5,452 bases of DNA from Oscillospiraceae bacterium (lineage in GTDB: Bacteria; Bacillota_A; Clostridia; Oscillospirales; Oscillospiraceae): assembly GCA_017455225.1 (NCBI GenBank), contig JAFTBL010000049.1:1-5452 (forward strand). The letters are read 5' to 3'. Each line of letters starts with the position of its first letter. Position 1 is the first letter of the stretch. A program made the position numbers and the translations under genes. Positions 1-5,235 of the stretch are shown here, piece after piece. The notes beneath the pieces were generated by a model, which was not told the DNA's origin, ran no database searches, and was given only the letters and a program-made list of their open reading frames with translations.

Positions 1-639
1 ATCAAAAACGGCAAGAAGTTCAAGGCCGTGCAGATCGGCGTTCCCAGCGGCGGCTGCCTGACCGAGGAACATCTGGACGTGCCGCTGGACTTCGACAGCG
101 TGAAAAAGCTGGGCGCCATTGTCGGCTCCGGCGGTCTGGTGGTCATGGACGAGGACACCTGCATGGTGGAGGTGGCCCGGTTCTTCATGCACTTCACCCA
201 GAACGAAAGCTGCGGCAAGTGCGTTCCCTGCCGGGAGGGCACCAAGCGGATGCTGGAAATCCTGGAGCGGATCGTGCACAACGAGGGCACCGAGGAGGAT
301 CTGGATCTGTTGGAGGAGCTGAGCGACACCATCACCTCCACCGCACTGTGCGGCCTTGGGCAGAGCGCCTGCAAGCCGGTGATGAGCACGCTGAAATACT
401 TCCGTAACGAGTATCTCTATCACGTGCGGGATCACCACTGCCCCATCTGCGACGGGGCGAAGAAGCACCCGGTCATCGACCCGGAGCAGTGCAAGGGCTG
501 CGGCAAGTGCCGCCGCAGCTGCCCCATGGAGGCCATCGAGGGCAGTCCCCGCGCCGCCCACGTGATCGACGGCGAAAAGTGCATCAACTGCGGCGCCTGC
601 CTGCAGAACTGCCCCTTCGGGGCCATTAAGGAGGGCTGA
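1..639 (+). CDS. hydB: HydB/NuoF-like diaphorase subunit of a bifurcating [FeFe]-hydrogenase, C-terminal third (5' end outside window)
   Basis: The reading frame is open from base 1 to a TGA at 637-639, giving 212 residues; the FMN/NADH-binding Rossmann part lies upstream of the window. The visible part starts in the SLBB region (VPSGGCL, then GSGGLVVMDED). Next comes the NuoF-type [4Fe-4S] site ESCGKCVPCREGT, with cysteine codons at 211, 220 and 229 and the fourth at 349 in CGLGQSA. A C-terminal 2x[4Fe-4S] ferredoxin domain follows: CKGCGKCRRSCP (cysteine codons 490, 499, 508, 520) and CINCGACLQNCP (580, 589, 598, 610). This extra ferredoxin tail separates HydB/HndC-type subunits from the NuoF of respiratory complex I. 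In that family the subunit oxidises or reduces NAD(P)H at FMN and passes electrons to HydA in a soluble HydABC complex. The link between the domains holds HHCPICDG, a shorter cysteine pair than the CPAGVC I expect there. hydA starts 5 bases after the stop, so the two are almost certainly co-transcribed. Assignment is firm; NAD versus NADP preference cannot be told. Confidence 0.93.
   Translation: MKNGKKFKAVQIGVPSGGCLTEEHLDVPLDFDSVKKLGAIVGSGGLVVMDEDTCMVEVARFFMHFTQNESCGKCVPCREGTKRMLEILERIVHNEGTEEDLDLLEELSDTITSTALCGLGQSACKPVMSTLKYFRNEYLYHVRDHHCPICDGAKKHPVIDPEQCKGCGKCRRSCPMEAIEGSPRAAHVIDGEKCINCGACLQNCPFGAIKEG
628..634 (+). promoter_or_regulatory. Shine-Dalgarno site of hydA inside the last codons of hydB
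   Basis: AAGGAGG lies in the last Lys-Glu-Gly codons of hydB, 10 bases before the hydA ATG at 645. It is close to a perfect anti-16S match and supports both the hydA start and tight coupling of the two subunits' translation. Confidence 0.8.
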
Positions 640-644
640 TCACT

Positions 645-2351
645 ATGGCAAAGGGAGTTATGTATATCGACGGCCAGCGCGTGCCCTTCGACGGCGAAAA
701 GAATGTTCTGGCGGTGATCCGCAAGGCCGGCATTGAGATGCCCACCTTCTGCTACTATTCCGACCTGAGCGTATACGGCGCCTGCCGCATGTGCGTGGTG
801 GAGGACGAAAAGGGGAAGATCGACGCCAGCTGCTCCATGGAGCCCCGGGACGGGCTGCGGATCCGCACCAACACCGCCCGGCTTTTGAAGCACCGGCGGA
901 TGAATCTGGAGCTGATGCTGGCCAGCCACTGCCGTGACTGCACCACCTGCGAAAAGAACGGCGCCTGCACGCTGCAGCGTCTGGCCCTGCAGTTCGGCGT
1001 GCGCCGCGTCCGCTTTGCCGACACCCGGCCCCATTATGACATTGACGACACGTCTCCCGCCGTGGTGCGTGATCCCAACAAGTGCATCCTCTGCGGCGAC
1101 TGCGTGCGCGTGTGCGAGGAGGTACAGGGCATGGGCGTGCTGAACTTTGCCTTCCGCGGCTCCAACCTGCAGGTGACGCCCGCCTTCGGCCGCCAGCTCA
1201 AGGACACCAACTGCATCAGCTGCGGCCAGTGCGCCGCCGTGTGCGGCACCGGCGCCATCACCATCTACAACTCCATCGGTCAGGCGTGGCGCGCCCTGCA
1301 CAACCCCCGGAAGCGGGTGGTGGTGCAGATCGCCCCGGCCGTCCGCGTGGCGGTGGGCGAAGCCTTCGGCCTGCCGGTAGGCGACAACGTGATCTCCAAG
1401 ATCGTCACCGCGCTGAAGATCATGGGCGCGGACGAGGTGTACGACACCACCTTCGGCGCCGACCTCACGGTGATCGAGGAGTCGGCGGAGTTCATGGAGC
1501 GGCTGAAAAAGGGCGGCCCCTTCCCCATGTTCACCAGCTGCTGCCCCGCGTGGGTGAAGTATCTGGAGCGCAAGAACCCCAAGTATCTCAAGCACATCTC
1601 CACCTGCAAGTCCCCCATGGAGATGTTCGCCGCCGTGCTGAAGGACCGGTACGCGCAAAAGGACAAGGAGGACGGCCGGGAGACCTATCACATCGCCGTC
1701 ATGCCCTGCACCGCCAAGAAGATGGAGGCGGCCCGGGACGAGTTCAAGCACAACGGCAATCCCGACGTGGATCTGGTGCTGACCACCCAGGAGCTGATCA
1801 ACATGATCAACGAGGCGGGCGTGCAGTTTGCCAACATCGAGGGCGCGTCCCCCGACCTGCCCTTCGGCATCGGCACCGGCGCCGCCACGATCTTCGGCGC
1901 CACCGGCGGCGTGGCGGAGGCAGTGGTGCGCTGCTGCGTGCCGGATAAGTCCCGCAACGCGCTGCAGGAGATCCAGTACAGCGGTCTGCGGGGCAGCGAT
2001 CCCATCCGCACCGCCACCTTCCAGATCGGGGAGAACACCATCCGCATCGCCGTGTGTCACGGCCTCATCAACGCTCAAAAGCTGATCGCTGATATCGAGG
2101 AGGGCAAGGTCTACTACGATCTGGTGGAGGTCATGACCTGCCGGGGCGGCTGCGTGGGCGGCGCTGGCCAGCCCCACGGACTGATGCCCCGGAAGGAGCA
2201 GCGGGCGGCGGGACTTTACCGGGCAGATCAGGACGCGCTGATCAAGAGCTCGGAGACCAACCCCATCGCGCAGGAGATGTACGAGGAGTTTTTGGGCAAG
2301 CGCAGCCACGAGCTGCTGCACGTGAAGTACGCCGTGCCGAAAAAGAAATAA
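645..2351 (+). CDS. hydA: [FeFe]-hydrogenase catalytic subunit (M3 architecture, HydA/HndD type)
   Basis: This 568-residue protein reversibly reduces protons to H2 at the H-cluster. The domains run in the classical order. An N-terminal [2Fe-2S] domain has C36, C47, C50 and C63. A His-ligated [4Fe-4S] site has H95, C99, C102 and C108. A 2x[4Fe-4S] ferredoxin domain has C147/150/153/157 and C190/193/196/200. The H-domain runs from about residue 222 with motif L1 TSCCPAW (C299, C300), L2 MPCTAKKME (C355, K358) and L3 EVMTCRGGCVGGAGQP (C499, C503). A small-subunit-like tail ends in HELLHVKY. By my count these residues fall on the same numbers as in Clostridium pasteurianum CpI, including proton-path residues E279, E282, R286, S319 and C299. 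It lacks the extra C-terminal [2Fe-2S] domain of Thermotoga HydA. A strong SD and the 5-base gap after hydB fix the start. The context implies the catalytic part of a bifurcating HydABC complex in the cytoplasm. Maturases HydEFG are not in the window. Confidence 0.97.
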   Translation: MAKGVMYIDGQRVPFDGEKNVLAVIRKAGIEMPTFCYYSDLSVYGACRMCVVEDEKGKIDASCSMEPRDGLRIRTNTARLLKHRRMNLELMLASHCRDCTTCEKNGACTLQRLALQFGVRRVRFADTRPHYDIDDTSPAVVRDPNKCILCGDCVRVCEEVQGMGVLNFAFRGSNLQVTPAFGRQLKDTNCISCGQCAAVCGTGAITIYNSIGQAWRALHNPRKRVVVQIAPAVRVAVGEAFGLPVGDNVISKIVTALKIMGADEVYDTTFGADLTVIEESAEFMERLKKGGPFPMFTSCCPAWVKYLERKNPKYLKHISTCKSPMEMFAAVLKDRYAQKDKEDGRETYHIAVMPCTAKKMEAARDEFKHNGNPDVDLVLTTQELINMINEAGVQFANIEGASPDLPFGIGTGAATIFGATGGVAEAVVRCCVPDKSRNALQEIQYSGLRGSDPIRTATFQIGENTIRIAVCHGLINAQKLIADIEEGKVYYDLVEVMTCRGGCVGGAGQPHGLMPRKEQRAAGLYRADQDALIKSSETNPIAQEMYEEFLGKRSHELLHVKYAVPKKK

Positions 2352-2364
2352 AAACGATGAAACG

Positions 2365-2390
2365 ACCCCTCCGGCAAAAGCCGGAGGGGT
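2365..2390. terminator. Hairpin between hydA and the convergent XRE gene, probable two-way terminator
   Basis: An 11-bp perfect stem (ACCCCTCCGGC / GCCGGAGGGGT) closes an AAAA loop 13 bases after the hydA stop and 16 bases beyond the XRE gene's stop. On the plus side the tail is GTCACTTTCA, a weak U-tract. On the minus side it is CGTTTCATCGTTTTTATTT, which is richer in U but also interrupted. It is probably a shared terminator, though imperfect in both directions. Confidence 0.75.
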
Positions 2391-2406
2391 GTCACTTTCA
2401 GAGCAT

Positions 2407-2754
2407 TCATTCGGCGGTGCGCTTGCTGCGGGAACGGGGCTGGGCCTCGCAGCGTTCCAGCTCCGCCTGCAGCACCAGCTCCACGGCCCGGCGGCCGTAG
2501 CCGTCCAGCCGGGCGTACTGCTCCAGCAATGCCGCGGCATCCTCCGCCAGATAGCATCCGTTCTCGGCTGCCACGCCTTTGATGCCCAGCGTGCTGCATA
2601 TTTTGATCACCGTTTCATAGGAGGAGCTGCCCACGCCGTTGTGCAGGGCGCTGTTGATGGTGGACAGGGGAATGCCGACCGCAAAGGCAAACTGGCGTAC
2701 ACTGCGGTATTGGCGGGCGATTTCCTCCTGCACGGTTTTGGTCAGCTGATCCAT
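2407..2754 (-). CDS. Small XRE/Cro-type helix-turn-helix regulator
   Basis: This is a 115-residue protein with an N-terminal DNA-binding domain (about residues 4-60). Residues 19-26 (VRQFAFAV) and 30-37 (LSTINSAL) look like the two HTH helices joined by G27-I28-P29. HNGVGSSSYETVIKICSTLGI follows, the usual layout of small clostridial XRE regulators. Residues 71-105 are a predicted helical, Ala/Glu/Leu-rich tail (LEQYARLDGYGRRAVELVL), and the last residues are basic and probably disordered. A longer start at 2760 is possible, but its GAGG would sit 1 base from the ATG. The ATG at 2754 has a 7-base spacing and gives MDQLTKTV, so I chose it. The gene is convergent with hydA and divergent from the BrkB gene. 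A palindrome over its own -35 suggests autorepression, which is inference. The target genes are unknown. Confidence 0.85.
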   Translation of the reverse strand: MDQLTKTVQEEIARQYRSVRQFAFAVGIPLSTINSALHNGVGSSSYETVIKICSTLGIKGVAAENGCYLAEDAAALLEQYARLDGYGRRAVELVLQAELERCEAQPRSRSKRTAE

Positions 2755-2761
2755 GCGCATA

Positions 2762-2765
2762 CCTC
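2762..2765 (-). promoter_or_regulatory. Ribosome binding site that decides the XRE start
   Basis: Read on the minus strand the sequence is AGAAAGAGGT-ATGCGC-ATG. The GAGG core is only 1 base from the first ATG (2760) but 7 bases from the second (2754). The shorter protein is therefore the better call. Confidence 0.6.
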
Positions 2766-2806
2766 TTTCTGGACGGTGCGATACCGCTTAATGAATGTTT
2801 ATACAG

Positions 2807-2835
2807 ATGTTATCACATATTTTTTCTTGTGACAA
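2807..2835 (-). promoter_or_regulatory. Candidate sigma-70/A promoter of the XRE gene
   Basis: On the minus strand TTGTCA (plus coordinates 2830-2835) stands 17 bases before TAACAT (2807-2812). A TG one base upstream of the -10 makes it an extended -10 (TGATAACAT). Spacing is ideal, the -35 is a good match and the -10 matches 4 of 6. Transcription would start about 45 bases before the start codon. Confidence 0.5.
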
Positions 2836-2836
2836 G
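2826..2836. promoter_or_regulatory. Palindrome CTTGT-G-ACAAG over the XRE -35, possible operator
   Basis: This is a perfect inverted repeat with 5-base arms and a 1-base centre, covering the whole -35 of the XRE promoter. A second, shorter inverted repeat, ATGT-TATC-ACAT (2807-2818), overlaps the -10. Both share TGT...ACA half sites. A dimeric XRE protein bound here would block its own promoter; that role is inferred from position only. Confidence 0.35.
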
Positions 2837-2931
2837 GATTTTTTTGGCAGAAAAAAGAAAAAAATGGAAAAAATTTGCAAAAGAGAAACAGAGCGAGAGC
2901 ACAAAAACCGCTTTTCTTTTTCCACACCGTA

Positions 2932-2940
2932 TGATACAAT
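2932..2940 (+). promoter_or_regulatory. Candidate extended -10 promoter of the brkB-trkA unit
   Basis: TGATACAAT holds a TG extension and a 5-of-6 -10 (TACAAT, 2935-2940). The hexamer 17 bases upstream (TTTTCT, 2912-2917) is a poor -35. Initiation about 7 bases downstream would leave a leader of only about 14 bases, holding little more than the SD. The rest of the divergent gap (about 2837-2911) is strongly A-rich and could act as an UP-like or bent region. Confidence 0.45.
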
Positions 2941-2948
2941 ACCCTTTC

Positions 2949-2954
2949 AGGAGG
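2949..2954 (+). promoter_or_regulatory. Shine-Dalgarno site of the BrkB-family gene
   Basis: AGGAGG lies 6 bases before the ATG at 2961. It fixes this start against an in-frame upstream ATG at 2829, which would add 44 Lys-rich residues read through the promoter region. Confidence 0.85.
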
Positions 2955-2960
2955 AAGCAT

Positions 2961-3833
2961 ATGGGAAAAGAACGGAAAAAAAGGAATAGGATCCCGGCGC
3001 TGCGGGAGCTGGTGCTGCGCTACTACGAGCACGACGTGGCGCGGGACAGCGCCGCTTTGACGTACTATCTGCTGTTTGCCATTTTTCCGCTGCTGATCTT
3101 TCTCAGTATGCTGCTGGGCGCGCTGGCGCTGGACGTGGAGGAGACCATGGCCGCCGCCGAGCGGATCATCCCGCCGGAGCTGGCGGGGGTGATGCGGAGT
3201 TATCTGGAGTACGTCTCCGGCAACAACAGTCCTCAGCTGATGTGGTTCAGCCTGATCTTTTCCATTTGGTTCCCCATGCGGGCCACCGGCTGCCTGATGC
3301 ATTCCATGCGAAAGGCCTACGGGTTTGACACGCCGGTGAGCATCTGGAAAAGCCAGCTGAACACGCTGCTGTTTGCCGTGGGGCTGATCGTGACCATTGC
3401 CGTCAGTGCGCTGGCCAGCGTGGTGGGCAAGCGGGCGGTCACGTTCATCGAGCGGCTGATCACCGTGCCGGACGGATTGGCGACGGCGTGGATCTATTTG
3501 CGCTTTGCGCTGATGGCTCTGGTGGTGGCGCTGCTGCTGACGGCGCTGCACATGCTGTCGCTGGGCAAGCGGCTGCGGCTGCGGCAGGTGCTGCCGGGCG
3601 TGGCAGCCTCGGTGGCGGCGTGGGTGCTGGTGAGCTTGGCGTTTTCATTCTACGTGGAGCAATTTGCCCACTATACGGAGCTGTACGGCTCCATTGCCAC
3701 GATCGTGGTGTCACTGCTGTGGATGTATATGAGCGGCTCCGTGCTGATTCTGGGCGCGGAGCTCAACGGCGTGCTGGAGGGGCGGAGCATCCGCCGCCAC
3801 GGCACCGGAGAGCGAAAGAGAGGCGTAATATGA
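2961..3833 (+). CDS. YihY/BrkB-family inner-membrane protein
   Basis: This is a 290-residue protein, normal length for the family, with a basic N-terminus (MGKERKKRNR) and about six membrane segments: roughly residues 31-55, 94-114, 134-156, 180-200, 211-233 and 245-268. Family hallmarks are visible. Near the start is AALTYYLLFAIFPLLIF. The central segment has MRATGCLMHSMRKAYGF followed by an IWK element. Near the end is YGSIATIVVSLLWMYMSG followed by LGAELNG. It was once called ribonuclease BN in error; a transport or envelope role has been suggested, but the biochemical function is not settled. Its stop overlaps the trkA start (ATGA), so the two are translated as a coupled pair from one message. 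The family call is firm; any specific substrate would be a guess. Confidence 0.93.
   Translation: MGKERKKRNRIPALRELVLRYYEHDVARDSAALTYYLLFAIFPLLIFLSMLLGALALDVEETMAAAERIIPPELAGVMRSYLEYVSGNNSPQLMWFSLIFSIWFPMRATGCLMHSMRKAYGFDTPVSIWKSQLNTLLFAVGLIVTIAVSALASVVGKRAVTFIERLITVPDGLATAWIYLRFALMALVVALLLTALHMLSLGKRLRLRQVLPGVAASVAAWVLVSLAFSFYVEQFAHYTELYGSIATIVVSLLWMYMSGSVLILGAELNGVLEGRSIRRHGTGERKRGVI
3819..3833 (+). promoter_or_regulatory. trkA ribosome binding site and ATGA overlap with the BrkB gene
   Basis: AGAGG (3819-3823) lies 6 bases before the trkA ATG at 3830. The ATG shares ATGA with the TGA stop at 3831-3833 of the upstream gene. This is the classical arrangement for translational coupling and suggests the two proteins are made in linked amounts. 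Confidence 0.8.
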
Positions 3834-5188
3834 AGATCATTATTGTAGGAAACGGGAAGGTGGGCTATGCCATCGCCGCACAGATGGCCCGCGAAAACCA
3901 CGACATTGTCATGGTGGACTCTGCCGCCGCCGCGCTGCGCAAGGCGGACAGCACACTGGACATCATGTGCGTGGAGGGCAACGGCGCCAGCATCAGCGTG
4001 CTGATCGAGGCGGGCGTCCGGCAGGCCGATCTGGTCATCGCCGTCACCGACAAGGACGAGACAAATCTGGTGTGCTGCCTGATCGCCAAAAAGCTGGGCG
4101 CCCACCATACCATTGCCCGCGTCCGCAACCCGGACTACCACCGGGACGCCGATACCCTCAAGCGGGAGATCGGGTTGGACATGGTCATCAATCCGGATCG
4201 TTCCGCCGCCCGTGAGGCGGCGCGGATCATCAGCTTTCCCACCGCCTTTTCCGTGGAGCCGTTCGCCCGGGGACGGGTGGATATGATCGGCTTCCACGTG
4301 GAGGAGGGGGACGCCCTTGCCGGCGTGTCGCTGGGTGCTTTCCGGGCAGCGCATGTGGCCAACGTGCTGGTGTGCGCCGCCGAGCAGGACGGAGAGATCC
4401 TGATCCCCAACGGCACCTTTACGCCCCGTCCCGGTGACAAGCTGCACATGATCGGCACCAAGCCGGAACTGCAGAAGATGCTGCGCGCCATCGGCCGCAC
4501 CCAGCAGCGGATCCGGGCGGTGTCGCTGCTGGGCGGCAGCCGCATTGCCGTGTATCTGGCGTGGGAGCTGGCCCGGGCCGGGATCAAGGTGCGGGTGGTG
4601 GAGATGAGCGGCGAAAAATGTGTGCGTCTTGCCTCTCAACTGCCGGACGCCATGATCATCGAGGGCGACGGTACGGACAACGACCTGATCCGGAGCGAGA
4701 ATATTTTCGATGCCGACGCTTTCGTCTCCCTTACGGGTCGTGATGAGGAAAACCTGCTGATGGCGCTGACGGCTCAGCGGGGCGGCGTGCCGAAGGTGAT
4801 CGCCAAGATGACGCGCCCCAACTATATGGAACTGATCCGGGAGACAGGGATCGACAGTATCATTTCCCCCAAGGACATCACCGCCAACCAGATCACCCGT
4901 TACGTCCGGGCGCTGGCCAACAGCGAGGGCAGCGCGGTGGAGAGCCTTTACAAGATGCTGGACGGCTCGGTGGAGGCGCTGGAATTCCGCGCCACCGCCG
5001 CCGGCGGCGCGGTGCTGAACAAGCCGCTGAAGGATCTGACGCTGAAGGCTGGACTTCTGGTGGCAGCCATCGCCCGGGATCAGGAGATCATCATTCCCGG
5101 CGGCGCCACAATGCTGCAGGAGGACGACCGGGTTGTGGTGGTCAGCAAGGCCTCTGGACTGAATGATCTGGTGGATATCCTGGCGTAA
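3830..5188 (+). CDS. trkA: TrkA, NAD-binding regulatory (RCK) subunit of a Trk/Ktr potassium uptake system
   Basis: The protein has 452 residues, the usual size for a tandem TrkA. The units run RCK_N1 (1-120), RCK_C1 (about 136-222), RCK_N2 (about 229-345) and RCK_C2 (about 370-452). The first Rossmann fold has a clean GNGKVG loop (7-12) and the acidic D30 that binds the adenosine ribose. LVIAVTDKDETN and IARVRNPDY are typical of the family. The second fold reads GGSRIA (235-240) with E258, losing two of the three dinucleotide-loop glycines, so ligand binding there may be weak or different. TrkA forms a cytoplasmic ring that gates a TrkH/KtrB channel in response to NAD(H) or ATP/ADP. No channel gene is present: the upstream partner is a BrkB-family protein and a terminator follows directly. 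The channel may be encoded elsewhere. The ATG at 3830 with its SD removes the 114-codon upward extension of this frame into the BrkB gene. Confidence 0.95.
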   Translation: MKIIIVGNGKVGYAIAAQMARENHDIVMVDSAAAALRKADSTLDIMCVEGNGASISVLIEAGVRQADLVIAVTDKDETNLVCCLIAKKLGAHHTIARVRNPDYHRDADTLKREIGLDMVINPDRSAAREAARIISFPTAFSVEPFARGRVDMIGFHVEEGDALAGVSLGAFRAAHVANVLVCAAEQDGEILIPNGTFTPRPGDKLHMIGTKPELQKMLRAIGRTQQRIRAVSLLGGSRIAVYLAWELARAGIKVRVVEMSGEKCVRLASQLPDAMIIEGDGTDNDLIRSENIFDADAFVSLTGRDEENLLMALTAQRGGVPKVIAKMTRPNYMELIRETGIDSIISPKDITANQITRYVRALANSEGSAVESLYKMLDGSVEALEFRATAAGGAVLNKPLKDLTLKAGLLVAAIARDQEIIIPGGATMLQEDDRVVVVSKASGLNDLVDILA

Positions 5189-5200
5189 CGAAGGAGTATG

Positions 5201-5235
5201 AAAAAAGACTGCCGCTCGGTTGGCAGTCTTTTTTT
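5201..5235. terminator. Strong bidirectional Rho-independent terminator between trkA and the DUF3298 gene
   Basis: AAAAAAGACTGCC (5201-5213) pairs with GGCAGTCTTTTTT (5222-5234) around an 8-base loop. The GC-containing core (GACTGCC) is flanked by an A-run on one side and T7 on the other, so each strand has a hairpin followed by a U-run. It lies 12 bases after the trkA stop and directly next to the stop of the convergent gene. Confidence 0.92.

Noticed and set aside
1082..1948. A 288-codon plus-strand frame inside hydA
   Set aside because: It is an out-of-frame shadow very rich in Arg, Gly and His. The hydA frame here carries all the ferredoxin and H-cluster motifs.
432..2540. A 702-codon open frame on the minus strand across all of hydA and part of hydB and the XRE gene
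   Set aside because: It lies antisense to genes with clear motifs, has a His/Ala/Gly/Leu-rich biased composition and no recognisable domain. Long antisense frames are expected opposite GC-rich coding sequence.
2837..2911. A-rich tract with TTTTTTTGGCAGAAAAAA, considered as a terminator or small RNA
   Set aside because: The stem is only A-U pairs around a 4-5 base loop and no gene ends ahead of it. It is more simply part of an AT-rich promoter region.
2829..2960. A 44-residue N-terminal extension of the BrkB-family protein
   Set aside because: It is read from the A-rich promoter region, is Lys-rich, and lacks an SD. The ATG at 2961 has a perfect AGGAGG.
3488..3829. A 114-codon N-terminal extension of TrkA into the BrkB gene
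   Set aside because: The residues are Ala/Gly-rich shadow sequence. TrkA begins with its Rossmann strand (MKIIIVGNGKVG) at 3830 behind a good SD.
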